This document shows, one piece after another, positions 1 through 8,884 of a stretch of 23,222 bases of DNA. Numbering within the stretch: position 1 is the stretch's first letter; every line of letters starts with the position of its first letter. The notes under the pieces were generated by a model, which was not told the origin of the DNA, made no database searches, and worked only from the letters and a program-made list of their open reading frames with translations. Both the position numbers and the translations under genes were made by a program. Source of the stretch: TC-15 sp034437275 (GTDB lineage Bacteria; Chloroflexota; Anaerolineae; Aggregatilineales; Aggregatilineaceae); assembly GCA_034437275.1 (NCBI GenBank), contig DAOTUD010000179.1, forward strand, positions 1 through 23,222. Reading direction: 5' to 3'.

Positions 1-134
1 GGTCAACACGGCCCTGCAACGCGTTGTTTCTTTGGCGTTCCGCGCTTTTTCGCGCTCGTTTTTCCATTTGCTCGACGTTCAGCCGCATAATCGGGCTGTA
101 GCCGCCTGAGTTTTTTCGGGGGAGCCTTACAGTC

Positions 135-169
135 CCCTATATATTTGATTTGATTCTGGAGGCTTGTCT
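135..169 (+). promoter_or_regulatory. AT-rich leader of sucCD with Shine-Dalgarno site
   Basis: An AT-rich patch (ctatatatttgatttgattc) stands out in GC-rich DNA just before sucC and offers TATATA/TATATT as -10-like elements, but I see no convincing -35 box at the right distance, so the promoter itself is weakly supported. The ribosome binding site is clear: GGAGG at 158-162, seven bases before the GTG at 170. Positions 1-134 hold no gene I can support. A T6 run at 111-116 follows a poor hairpin and might be the tail of an upstream terminator. Confidence 0.4.
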
Positions 170-1315
<1,146 letters not shown>

Positions 1316-1329
1316 GGACAGAATAAACA

Positions 1330-2184
1330 ATGGCTATTCTTGCTGACAAAAATACTAAACTGCTGGTGCAAGGCATCACCGGACGTGAGGGCATGTTCCA
1401 CACCGAGCAAATGATCGAATATGGCACGGACGTCGTCGGGGGCGTGACGCCCGGTAAAGGCGGCGAGTGGGTGCTGGGCAAGCCGGTCTTCGACACCGTC
1501 AAGGCGGCCCGCGAATCGACCGGCGCGAACGCCAGCGTGATCTACGTGCCGGCGGCGTTTGCTGCCGACGCGATCTACGAAGCGCTGGACGCCGGGGTCG
1601 AGTTGATCGTGTGCATCACCGAAGGCATCCCCGTGCTGGATATGATGAAGGTCCGCGCCCGGCTGGACCAGAGCGACAGCCGGCTGGTTGGCCCCAACTG
1701 CCCCGGCCTGCTGACGCCGGGCCAGGCGAAGGTCGGCATCATGCCGGGCCACATCGCCACGCCGGGCAACGTCGGGGTGGTGTCGCGCAGCGGCACGCTG
1801 ACGTATGAGGTCGTCTATGCGCTGACGCAAAAGAACATCGGGCAGACGACGTGCGTCGGCATCGGTGGCGACCCAGTCAACGGGACCAACTTCATCGACG
1901 TGCTGAAGATGTTTGAAGAAGACCCCCAGACCGAAAAGGTCGTGCTGATCGGCGAGATCGGCGGCACGGACGAAGAAAAAGCGGCCAACTACATCGCCAA
2001 TTATATGACCAAGCCGGTCGTCGCCTTCATCGCCGGGCAGACCGCGCCCCCCGGCAAACGCATGGGCCACGCGGGGGCCATCGTCGAGGGCGGCAGCGGC
2101 ACGGCAGCCGATAAGGTCGAGGCGCTGAATGCGGCGGGGGTCAAGGTCGCCGACCATCCCGAACAAATTCCCGAGTTGCTCTAG
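1330..2184 (+). CDS. sucD: Succinyl-CoA synthetase (ADP-forming) subunit alpha
   Basis: This is the CoA-binding, phosphohistidine-carrying subunit that forms the active enzyme with SucC. The 284-residue product has normal length. The N-terminal Rossmann-type CoA-binding domain starts with NTKLLVQGITGREG and continues through GGVTPGKGG. The ligase half contains GPNCPGLLTPGQAKVGIMPG and SRSGTLTYE. The active-site histidine is His247 in GKRMGHAGAIVEGGSGTA, matching His246 of E. coli SucD. The ATG at 1330 is preceded by AAGGA at 1314-1318, which overlaps the sucC stop. The gene is intact and is the last of its operon as far as can be seen, because a strong inverted repeat follows 42 bases downstream. 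Confidence 0.97.
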   Translation: MAILADKNTKLLVQGITGREGMFHTEQMIEYGTDVVGGVTPGKGGEWVLGKPVFDTVKAARESTGANASVIYVPAAFAADAIYEALDAGVELIVCITEGIPVLDMMKVRARLDQSDSRLVGPNCPGLLTPGQAKVGIMPGHIATPGNVGVVSRSGTLTYEVVYALTQKNIGQTTCVGIGGDPVNGTNFIDVLKMFEEDPQTEKVVLIGEIGGTDEEKAANYIANYMTKPVVAFIAGQTAPPGKRMGHAGAIVEGGSGTAADKVEALNAAGVKVADHPEQIPELL

Positions 2185-2226
2185 AGTACGCTACCCGCAC
2201 CGCACCAGGCCGCGCACCCCGGGACG

Positions 2227-2285
2227 CCAGGACCTTCTGAGCCAGACGGCACCACACTCGCCAGTCCAGCCTTAGAAGGTCCTGG
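2227..2285 (+). terminator. Long inverted repeat behind sucCD, possible terminator without T-tract
   Basis: The arms ccaggaccttctga (2227-2240) and ttagaaggtcctgg (2272-2285) are complementary over 14 positions, with one G-U wobble in RNA, around a 31-base loop. It lies 42 bases after the sucD stop, where a transcription end is expected. No T-run follows (tgtgtcatgtg), so it is not a standard intrinsic terminator. It could be a 3'-end stabilising hairpin, a bidirectional or Rho-assisted terminator, or a small dispersed palindrome. The arms are seen directly; the role is inferred. Confidence 0.5.
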
Positions 2286-2339
2286 TGTGTCATGTGCAGG
2301 GGGCCAGGCATGTGATGCGAAGCATAGGGCGAGCGCTGG

Positions 2340-2410
2340 TTGTAGATTCTGCCTGGGTGACTACAATTAAGATCGATTCACAGGGGATCGAAGCGGCCTG
2401 TTGTGGAGGA
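2340..2410 (+). promoter_or_regulatory. Possible promoter and RBS for the FHA gene
   Basis: TTGTAG (2340-2345) and TACAAT (2362-2367) are 16 bases apart and could serve as -35 and -10 boxes; the -10 matches the consensus at 5 of 6 positions, the -35 at only 3 of 6. The same bases form a perfect 6-bp inverted repeat (TTGTAG ... CTACAA, 2340-2345 and 2361-2366), as an operator might. GGAGGA at 2405-2410 is a strong ribosome binding site eight bases before the ATG at 2419 and decides that start. Confidence 0.4.
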
Positions 2411-2418
2411 AGCAGCGT

Positions 2419-5208
2419 ATGGTTTTCTATGGCAGAGTGGATGTGTATTGGCCGGATGGCCCGATCGAAAGCTACCGGCTCAATAAGCCCGTGATCGCGA
2501 TTGGACGTTCGACCGGCAATGATATCGTGCTCGATACGACGGCGATCTCACGCTATCACATCACGCTGACTTTTGAGAACCAGCAAATCCTGCTCGAAGA
2601 CCTGGACTCGGTCAACGGCACCTATGTCGACGGGATGCAGATTCCGCCCCACACCCCCCACGAACTGAACGGCGGCGAAGAAATCCAGATCGGCGACATC
2701 CGCGTGATCTACCATCCCCCCGCCGAAGCCAGCCCAATCGCCGAAGACACCACGCAGCGCGTCATGCTCTCGCAGCCGACGTACACCGTCGAACTCGAAC
2801 CGCCGGGGATGGCGGTTGCGCCGGGGGCACACGTCCAATCGGCGCTGGTGATCGAGAACATTGGCGACGAAACCGACCGTTATTTCATCGAGATCGACGG
2901 GCTGCCGACCGGGTGGGCGCGCGTCGACCGGCTGGAGATGGAAGTCGCCCCCGGCGAGCAGGCCCAGGCCATGATCAGCTTCAAGCCGCTACGCCGCAGC
3001 GAATCCACGCCTGGCGAGTATCCGTTTGTGGTGCACGTGCGGTCGAAGTCCAATCCGGCCCAGACCATCGACGCGCCGACGGTGCTGCACATCCTGCCGT
3101 TTACCGGCTTCGGGATGGCGCTCGACCGCACCACGATCCAGCCAGGCGAGGACTTTAAGCTGTATCTGCACAACCAGGGCAGCGCGCCGCTGACGCTCAC
3201 CGTGCAAGGGGCAGACGCCGCCCGCGCGTTGAGCTTCCAACTGCCACAGCAGCAGGTCGTGCTGGTGCCGGGGGAACGTGAAACCCTGACGGGGACGGTC
3301 AGCCCGCGCCAGCCGAAGCTGTTTGGCAAAGATGAGGTGCGCGCATTTTCGCTGCTGGTGCGTTCGCACGATACCTCGGGGTTCCTGGCTGCCGTGCCGG
3401 GGAAATACGTCCACAAGGCCCTGCTGCCCGCCTGGGTGCCGGTGCTGGCTGTTCCGGCGATTGCGTTGATCGCCTTGCTGCTGGTGGGGGCGGTGCTGCT
3501 GGCGTTGGGGAACGGCGACTCGTCGGACTCCAGCACAGCGACCGAGGTGGCCGGCAACGCCTCGCCGGGCGCACCGGTGATCGCGGCGTTTGCGGCAGAT
3601 GTGCCATCCGTTGCGCAGGGGGAAGCGGTGCAGTTTACCTGGGACGTCGGCGGGGCGGAGCAGTTGGCGTTGATCGTGCCCGAGGGGGCCGCGCAGCAAA
3701 ATACTGTGCTCGCGCCAGACGCGACCGGCCACACGCTCGTTTTCGAGCAGACGGGGACCTTCGTCGTCACGCTGCAAGCGACCCAGGGCGACCAGGTGGC
3801 CAGCGCCACGACAACGGTTGAGGTATTGCCCACCCCGCCCGAAATTCTCACGCTGGAGATCTCCAGCGATCAGCTTGCCCCCGGCGAGACAGCCCAGCTT
3901 AGCTGGGAAGTGCAGTACGCCGAGTCGATCGCGCTGCTGGTGCAAAATGAAGATGGGCGGCAGGAGTACACGCCGGAGCCGGGCAACACGACATATTTGC
4001 TGGACTTCGACCAGCCCGGCACCTATACCGTCACGCTCGAAGCGCGCAGCAGCGCCGGGACGCTCAGCCGGTCGCTGTCGGTCGATGTCACGCCCACTGC
4101 GCCGCTGATCAGCGCGTTTACTGCCTCGCCGCCGGAAATTGAGGCCGGGGAGCCGGTCGCGTTGAGCTGGACGGTCACCGGGGCCGAGACGCTGGCGCTC
4201 GTCGAGCAGCACGGCGACCGCCAGACCCGGCACACCCTCCAGCCCAACGCGACGTCCTTCACGCTGGAACTCTCCGCGCCAGGTACTGCCGTGCTGGTCC
4301 TGGAGGCGGAAAACGCGCAGGGCACCACCACCCAGCAGATCACCGTGCAGGTCAACGCGGCAGCGACGTCCGCCATGCCGCCGGCGGTGTCGTCCTTCCA
4401 GGTCTCGGCGCCGAGCGTCACCGTGGGGCAGCCGCTGCGCGTGTCCTGGCAAGTGCGCGGCGCGGAGTCGCTGCGCCTGCTGGCGCTGCGCAATGGCGAG
4501 GAGCTGGTCTTCCCGCTGGAGCCGGACGCCACCGCCACCGAACTGGAACTGCCCCAGACCGGGCGCTTTGATCTGATCCTGGAGGCGCGCAACGCGATCT
4601 CGACCACGACTGTGCGTGAAACGGTCGAGGTGCGCCCGGCGATCACGTTGGCGCTGCAGGTGGTGGGTAACGAGGCCCTGGTCCACTACGTGCAGAACGC
4701 GGTGCGCATCCGCTGGGAGGTGCAGGAGGCCGCCCCGCTTGATGATGGCTACGACATCCGGTTGGAAAGCTCGGAGCCACCCGCCGACCCGTTGACCAGT
4801 CCGCAGCCCCGCGCCGATTCCGTTGTGGTCCAGATCACGCCCGACGGCCAGCAAACCGATCTGCTGGTCACGCTGCACGCCATCGGGCAGGACGAGGTCG
4901 CCGCCAGCCTGATCCGGACGCTGCCGATTGTGTACCCACGCTGCGATCTGCAAGCCGCCAGCACGCCGGTGCGCCAGGGGCCGGGCGACGCTTACGAGGC
5001 TGCCGCCGATCCGCTGCAAAAACCGCCGGACGGCATCCGCACCATCCGCCCGGTGGCGCGCGACCCCAGCGGCGAATGGCTGCAATTCCAGATCGGTGTG
5101 GTGGACCCCCCGCGCCCCGGGTGGGTACGGCTGGATGACTTTTCGTGCACGAACTTCGACCCGCAGCAGCTTGTGATCACCGAGGATTTCCCATCCCTGC
5201 CCGACTGA
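2419..5208 (+). CDS. FHA-domain transmembrane protein with Ig-like repeats and C-terminal SH3-like domain
   Basis: A 929-residue membrane protein. Residues about 5-105 form an FHA (phospho-Thr peptide-binding) domain with the usual signature residues: Gly29-Arg30-Ser31, Ser44-Arg45-His47 and Asn66-Gly67-Thr68. Residues about 120-325 hold beta-rich domains of the kind usually found outside cells (APGEQAQAMISF, PGERETLTGTV). One TM helix lies near 334-363. Four Ig/PKD-like repeats then start near residues 384, 472, 560 and 653, each with a G-(E/Q)-x(3)-(F/S)-x-W-x-V core, with a more divergent fifth near 741. The last about 90 residues look like a bacterial SH3 domain (STPVRQGPG, GEWLQFQ, GWVRLDDFSC). 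The only two cysteines, Cys842 and Cys910, bracket this last domain and may form a disulfide. With FHA inside, the C-terminal half faces out. The ATG at 2419 was chosen because GGAGGA lies 8 bases upstream; TTG at 2401 precedes that site. The domain calls are firm for FHA and moderate for the rest. The ligand is unknown. Confidence 0.85.
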   Translation: MVFYGRVDVYWPDGPIESYRLNKPVIAIGRSTGNDIVLDTTAISRYHITLTFENQQILLEDLDSVNGTYVDGMQIPPHTPHELNGGEEIQIGDIRVIYHPPAEASPIAEDTTQRVMLSQPTYTVELEPPGMAVAPGAHVQSALVIENIGDETDRYFIEIDGLPTGWARVDRLEMEVAPGEQAQAMISFKPLRRSESTPGEYPFVVHVRSKSNPAQTIDAPTVLHILPFTGFGMALDRTTIQPGEDFKLYLHNQGSAPLTLTVQGADAARALSFQLPQQQVVLVPGERETLTGTVSPRQPKLFGKDEVRAFSLLVRSHDTSGFLAAVPGKYVHKALLPAWVPVLAVPAIALIALLLVGAVLLALGNGDSSDSSTATEVAGNASPGAPVIAAFAADVPSVAQGEAVQFTWDVGGAEQLALIVPEGAAQQNTVLAPDATGHTLVFEQTGTFVVTLQATQGDQVASATTTVEVLPTPPEILTLEISSDQLAPGETAQLSWEVQYAESIALLVQNEDGRQEYTPEPGNTTYLLDFDQPGTYTVTLEARSSAGTLSRSLSVDVTPTAPLISAFTASPPEIEAGEPVALSWTVTGAETLALVEQHGDRQTRHTLQPNATSFTLELSAPGTAVLVLEAENAQGTTTQQITVQVNAAATSAMPPAVSSFQVSAPSVTVGQPLRVSWQVRGAESLRLLALRNGEELVFPLEPDATATELELPQTGRFDLILEARNAISTTTVRETVEVRPAITLALQVVGNEALVHYVQNAVRIRWEVQEAAPLDDGYDIRLESSEPPADPLTSPQPRADSVVVQITPDGQQTDLLVTLHAIGQDEVAASLIRTLPIVYPRCDLQAASTPVRQGPGDAYEAAADPLQKPPDGIRTIRPVARDPSGEWLQFQIGVVDPPRPGWVRLDDFSCTNFDPQQLVITEDFPSLPD

Positions 5209-5239
5209 CACATCCGCTGTGATGCTTTCCCGGAAACCA

Positions 5240-5275
5240 TTGTTTACCCGACGCGCAGCATGTTAAAATTTAACA
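5240..5275 (+). promoter_or_regulatory. Possible promoter with a palindrome over its -10 box
   Basis: TTGTTT (5240-5245) and TAAAAT (5264-5269) are separated by 18 bases; the -10 matches TATAAT at 5 of 6 positions. A near-perfect palindrome, tgttaaaatttaaca (5261-5275, 7-bp arms around one central A), covers the -10 element. AT-rich palindromes are rare in this GC-rich window, and this position is where a repressor would act. The gap of 106 bases is the longest inside the cluster. The promoter role is inferred. Confidence 0.45.
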
Positions 5276-5314
5276 GGGGGTTGTGTATCTATTGTGGAAT
5301 GCTAAGGCTGGATT

Positions 5315-7906
5315 GTGGACCGTCGTTATTTCCTGATCATACTTCTGATTGCCCTGCTGATCCCTGCGCTGGCGCACGGCCTGCCCGGTGATCGCGTGGC
5401 GCAAGCATCCCCGTCGACACAGGCGGAGGTGGCGCTGGCGGTTGAGGCCGGGTACAACGGCTATTTTCGTGCCGGTGAGTGGATGCCCGTCCATGTGACC
5501 GCGACCAACCAGACGGATCGCAGCATCGACGGCAGCGTGCGGGTGCGCACCCAGGGCCTGGGCGGGCTGGCGGATATTGCGTACCAGACGCCCGTCTACC
5601 TGACGCCCGGCAGCGTCACCCCGCTGTACCTGTATGTGTCGCTCGAAGCGGGTACTACCCGGATACAGGTCGAGGTCGTGGACGAACACGGGGACATCGC
5701 CGGCAGCCAGGCCGCCAGCGTGGACGCAGCGCGCCGCGACGATGTGCTGTTCGCGGTGATCACCGACTCTGGGCGCGGTGTAGTCGATGTGGCCGTTGGC
5801 GCACCGGGCACCGGGCAGGCGCACCAGGTCAGCTGGCGGTTCGAGATGATGCCGCCGCTGGTCGACGCGCTGGCCGGGCTGGATGTGATCCTGGTCTACA
5901 ACACCGACACCAGCACCGGCACGCTGCAGCCGGAGCGCATCGCGGCGCTGACGAACTGGGTGTTGGCCGGGGGGCACCTGATCGTCGCGCAGAGCAACGC
6001 CCGGCAGCTCACCAGCACCGGGTTGCAGGACTTGCTGCCGGTCACGCTGACCGGCGAGGCGCAGGTCCGGTCGCTGGGGGCGTTGGGGTCCTATCTCGGG
6101 GTCCCTCCCGAGCCATTGGAGCAGCCGGGCGCGCTGGCGCGCAGCACGCCCAAACCGGGCGCGCGCACGCTGGCGACGGTCGGGACCATTCCGCTGATCG
6201 TGCGTCACAGCTACGGCGCGGGGACGGTCGATTTTCTCGCGTTCGACCTGGACCAGGAGCCGGTGCTGTCCTGGGGCGAGATCGACCGCCTGTGGTACGC
6301 GCTCACCGCCTCGACCGGGCCGCAGCCCAGTTGGGCCAGCGGCTTCGAAAACTGGACCGCTGCCGGGGCCGCCACCCGCACCACCTCGAACAATGCGCTG
6401 CCGACGTTTTTGCAGTTGTGCGGGTTCCTGGCTTTGTATATCGTGCTGGCCGGGCCGCTGAATTACCTGCTGCTCAAGCAAATTGGTCGCCGGGAATGGG
6501 CGTGGTTCACCATTCCGCTGCTGATCGTCGCCTTCAGTGCGCTGGCCTACACCGTCGGGTTCAACCTGCGCGGCGACACCGCCATCGTCAACCGTCTGAC
6601 GGTGGTCCGCATGTGGCCGGGAAGCGAGCAGGCGCAGGTGTCCAGCCTGATCGGGGTGCAGTCGCCGCGCCGCGCCACCTACGATATCACCGTCGAACGG
6701 GGCTATACGCTGCGCAGCCTGCCGGAAGAAGGCGCGGGTCTGAGCGTGCCGGTGTCCATTACGGAGGGGACGTCGTACAGCGCCGGCGCGATCCCCATCG
6801 ACGCGGGCACGGTCGCCAGCTTCACCGCCAACGGCTACGAACCGCTGGAGCCGCTGGAAGCGTCGGTCACCTGGTATCTGGACTCCAGCCAGACGCTGCG
6901 GGTGATGGGCTGGGTGAGGAATACGCTGGACAGCCCGCTGCAAGACGCAGTGCTGCTGCTCCAGGGGGACAGCCATACCCTGGGGACGCTGGCCCCCGGC
7001 GAGACCCGGCCCTTCGACATCCCGGTCGGGGTGCCGGACCCCGCCCCGCTGACGTTGGGCAATCCGTTGAACCAGTATAATCTCAACACCGGGCCGGGTT
7101 CGCCCTCATATAACAATCAGTGGCGGTGTTTTTCGTATAACGGTATAGCGCTCACCATTCCACAGGTGATGGGCGACGAACGGTTCGTATGTTCGCCCGG
7201 CAACGTGAGCGACCGCCAGCAGGAAATCCGGCGGCGCTACCAACTGCTCGGCGCACTCGTCAACGATGCGGACATCAGCGGCGGGCGCGGCGCGACGCTG
7301 TACCTGTTCGGCTGGAACGATGACGCGCTGGTTGACGTCACATTAGCAGACAAGCGCCAGCAGCAGGACGACACCACGCTGTACGTCGTCGAGCTGCCGG
7401 TCGACACAACCAGCGAGCCGCGCGCACTCACCCCGCACGGGCTGACGCCGTCCGCGCTGGCGGAAAGCCTGCTCGGGCTGGGTGGATGGCAGACGCTCCA
7501 GCCGGTCGAGGTGCCGCCCGGCATGACCACCTGGACGGTCATCGAGACGGGCGACCCAGCGACGCTGACCGGCGAAGTCCCGGCCAACATCCGGTTGCAA
7601 GCCGGCGATCAGGCCGCCTTCCAGTTCATGCCGCTGCCGGAACTGCGGCTGGCGCAGGTCGGCGAACTGGAGATCCGTTACCAGGGGCGCGGCCCGATCC
7701 AGGTCGAGTTGTGGAACTGGTACCGCCAGGAATGGCAGGCGGTGCAATTGGCGACGGCGTCGGCGGCCACACACATTCCGGTGCCGGATGCGCACATCGG
7801 CCCAGAGAACGCGGTCAACGTGCGGGTGCGCGCGCTGAACGAGAGCGAGGTGTACCGGGAAGTAGACTATATCAAGATCGGATATCGTGGGTGGCTAGCC
7901 GGATGA
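5315..7906 (+). CDS. Secreted/membrane protein with GATase-like region and two TM helices, MoxR/VWA-cluster type
   Basis: An 863-residue protein with an N-terminal signal peptide or anchor (RRYFLIILLIALLIPALAHG). Residues about 40-150 look like an extracellular beta-sandwich (GYFRAGEWMPVHVTATN). Residues about 189-235 have the pattern of a class I glutamine-amidotransferase-like fold (DVILVYNTD, ALTNWVLAGGHLIVAQSN), but Ser/Asn stand where the nucleophile elbow Cys would be, so it is probably non-catalytic. Two TM helices lie near 363-383 and 394-415, joined by LLKQIGRREWAW, a short basic loop I recall from related membrane proteins. The long C-terminal part is again beta-rich and outward, with two cysteines (RCFSYN, FVCSPG) that could pair. 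Start: GTG at 5315, with a modest TAAGG at 5303-5307. It is followed after 12 bases by the ABC ATPase, so it may be an accessory subunit of that transporter. GldG, which also carries a GATase-like extracellular region beside an ABC pair, is a loose analogy only. Confidence 0.75.
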   Translation: MDRRYFLIILLIALLIPALAHGLPGDRVAQASPSTQAEVALAVEAGYNGYFRAGEWMPVHVTATNQTDRSIDGSVRVRTQGLGGLADIAYQTPVYLTPGSVTPLYLYVSLEAGTTRIQVEVVDEHGDIAGSQAASVDAARRDDVLFAVITDSGRGVVDVAVGAPGTGQAHQVSWRFEMMPPLVDALAGLDVILVYNTDTSTGTLQPERIAALTNWVLAGGHLIVAQSNARQLTSTGLQDLLPVTLTGEAQVRSLGALGSYLGVPPEPLEQPGALARSTPKPGARTLATVGTIPLIVRHSYGAGTVDFLAFDLDQEPVLSWGEIDRLWYALTASTGPQPSWASGFENWTAAGAATRTTSNNALPTFLQLCGFLALYIVLAGPLNYLLLKQIGRREWAWFTIPLLIVAFSALAYTVGFNLRGDTAIVNRLTVVRMWPGSEQAQVSSLIGVQSPRRATYDITVERGYTLRSLPEEGAGLSVPVSITEGTSYSAGAIPIDAGTVASFTANGYEPLEPLEASVTWYLDSSQTLRVMGWVRNTLDSPLQDAVLLLQGDSHTLGTLAPGETRPFDIPVGVPDPAPLTLGNPLNQYNLNTGPGSPSYNNQWRCFSYNGIALTIPQVMGDERFVCSPGNVSDRQQEIRRRYQLLGALVNDADISGGRGATLYLFGWNDDALVDVTLADKRQQQDDTTLYVVELPVDTTSEPRALTPHGLTPSALAESLLGLGGWQTLQPVEVPPGMTTWTVIETGDPATLTGEVPANIRLQAGDQAAFQFMPLPELRLAQVGELEIRYQGRGPIQVELWNWYRQEWQAVQLATASAATHIPVPDAHIGPENAVNVRVRALNESEVYREVDYIKIGYRGWLAG

Positions 7907-7933
7907 GACAGTGAGACGATGAGACAACGAGCG
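7902..7933 (+). repeat. Imperfect 16-bp tandem duplication at the stop-start junction
   Basis: GATGAGACA occurs at 7902-7910 and again at 7918-7926, in two adjacent 16-base units identical at 12 of 16 positions. The first copy contains the stop of the upstream gene plus an ATG (7903) that opens only a three-codon frame ending in TGA. The second contains the ATG at 7919 used by the ABC ATPase. Confidence 0.6.
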
Positions 7934-8884
7934 CAAGAATACATCATCGAAACCGAAGGGCTGAGCAAACGCTACGGCAAACTGATGGCGGTGGACGATC
8001 TGTCGCTGCAAGTGCCACGCGGCGCGATCTATGGCTTTGTGGGGCCAAACGGCGCGGGCAAAACGACCACCATGCGCATCCTGACCACGCTGATCCTGCC
8101 CACCTCCGGCAAAGCGACGGTATCGGGCTATGACGTGGTCAAATACCCGCGTGAGGTGCGACGCGCGATCGGGTACATGCCGGACTTTTTCGGCGTGTAC
8201 GACGACATGAAGGTCTGGGAATACCTGGATTTCTTCGCGGCCTGCTACGACATCCCCGAGCGTGACCGGCAGGACCTGATCGCCGATCTGCTGGCGCTGG
8301 TCGACCTGACGCATCGCCGCGACGACATGGTCGAGAAGCTCAGCCGGGGGATGAAACAACGCCTGAGCCTGGCGCGCACCCTGGCCCACGATCCCGAAGT
8401 CCTGGTTCTGGACGAGCCGGCCTCCGGACTCGACCCGCGCGCGCGGATTGAAGTCCGCGAGCTGCTGGTCGAGATGGCGCAGATGGGCAAGACGATCTTC
8501 TTCTCGTCGCACATCCTGGCCGATGTGGCCGAAATCTGTACCCACCTGGGCATCATCGAGATGGGGCAGTTGGTGGCGCAAGGCACGGTCGAGGAGATCC
8601 GCGCGCAGTTGATGCCGGTCCGCGAGATCACCATCACGCTGCTGGATCGTGTGGACGAGGCGAAAGCCACGCTGCTGCAGGTCGACGGGGTGGCCGCCGT
8701 TGACGACCTGCCCGACAAACACGGGCGCAAGCGGATTCAGGTGCAGTTCAGCGGCGACGACACCGGCGTGAGCGAACTGCTCCAGGCGTTGTCGCGCCAG
8801 GATATCCCGGTCATCAACTTCTCCGAGCAAACCCGCGACCTGGAGGCGGTCTTTATGCGCGCCACAAAAGGGATCGTATCATGA
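7919..8884 (+). CDS. ABC-2 type transporter, ATP-binding subunit
   Basis: A 321-residue cytoplasmic ABC ATPase of the NatA/CcmA-like ABC-2 class, which powers export of polysaccharides, drugs or lipids, or remodels envelope machinery. It shows Walker A GPNGAGKTT (residues 42-50), the signature KLSRGMKQRL (about 140-149), Walker B VLVLDEPASGLDP and the switch histidine in FFSSHILADV. After about residue 230 comes a C-terminal extension (ITITLLDRVDEAKATLLQ) common in the drug/gliding-type ABC-2 subfamily. The ATG at 7919 gives a normal N-terminus just before the first beta strand; the ribosome binding site is weak, so it may rely on coupling to the upstream gene 12 bases away. Its stop overlaps the permease start by ATGA at 8881-8884, which shows tight translational coupling. 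Confidence 0.93.
   Translation: MRQRAQEYIIETEGLSKRYGKLMAVDDLSLQVPRGAIYGFVGPNGAGKTTTMRILTTLILPTSGKATVSGYDVVKYPREVRRAIGYMPDFFGVYDDMKVWEYLDFFAACYDIPERDRQDLIADLLALVDLTHRRDDMVEKLSRGMKQRLSLARTLAHDPEVLVLDEPASGLDPRARIEVRELLVEMAQMGKTIFFSSHILADVAEICTHLGIIEMGQLVAQGTVEEIRAQLMPVREITITLLDRVDEAKATLLQVDGVAAVDDLPDKHGRKRIQVQFSGDDTGVSELLQALSRQDIPVINFSEQTRDLEAVFMRATKGIVS

Noticed and set aside
80..116. Possible intrinsic terminator (CAGCC ... GGCTG, then T6 at 111-116)
   Set aside because: The stem is only five base pairs and the T-run lies 12 bases beyond it, so it is too weak to call.
2285..2494. 69-codon + frame between sucD and the FHA gene
   Set aside because: It overlaps the FHA start in another frame, lacks a ribosome binding site and has no recognisable content.
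2989..5211. Long open frame on the minus strand (740 codons) opposite the FHA gene
   Set aside because: It is a GC-driven shadow frame: the composition is Arg/His/Gln-rich with no recognisable motif, and the + strand carries a clear multi-domain protein with its own ribosome binding site.
5270..6976. 568-codon minus-strand open frame opposite the GATase-like membrane protein
   Set aside because: Arg/Gln-rich shadow of the + strand gene, no motifs, no ribosome binding site considered convincing.
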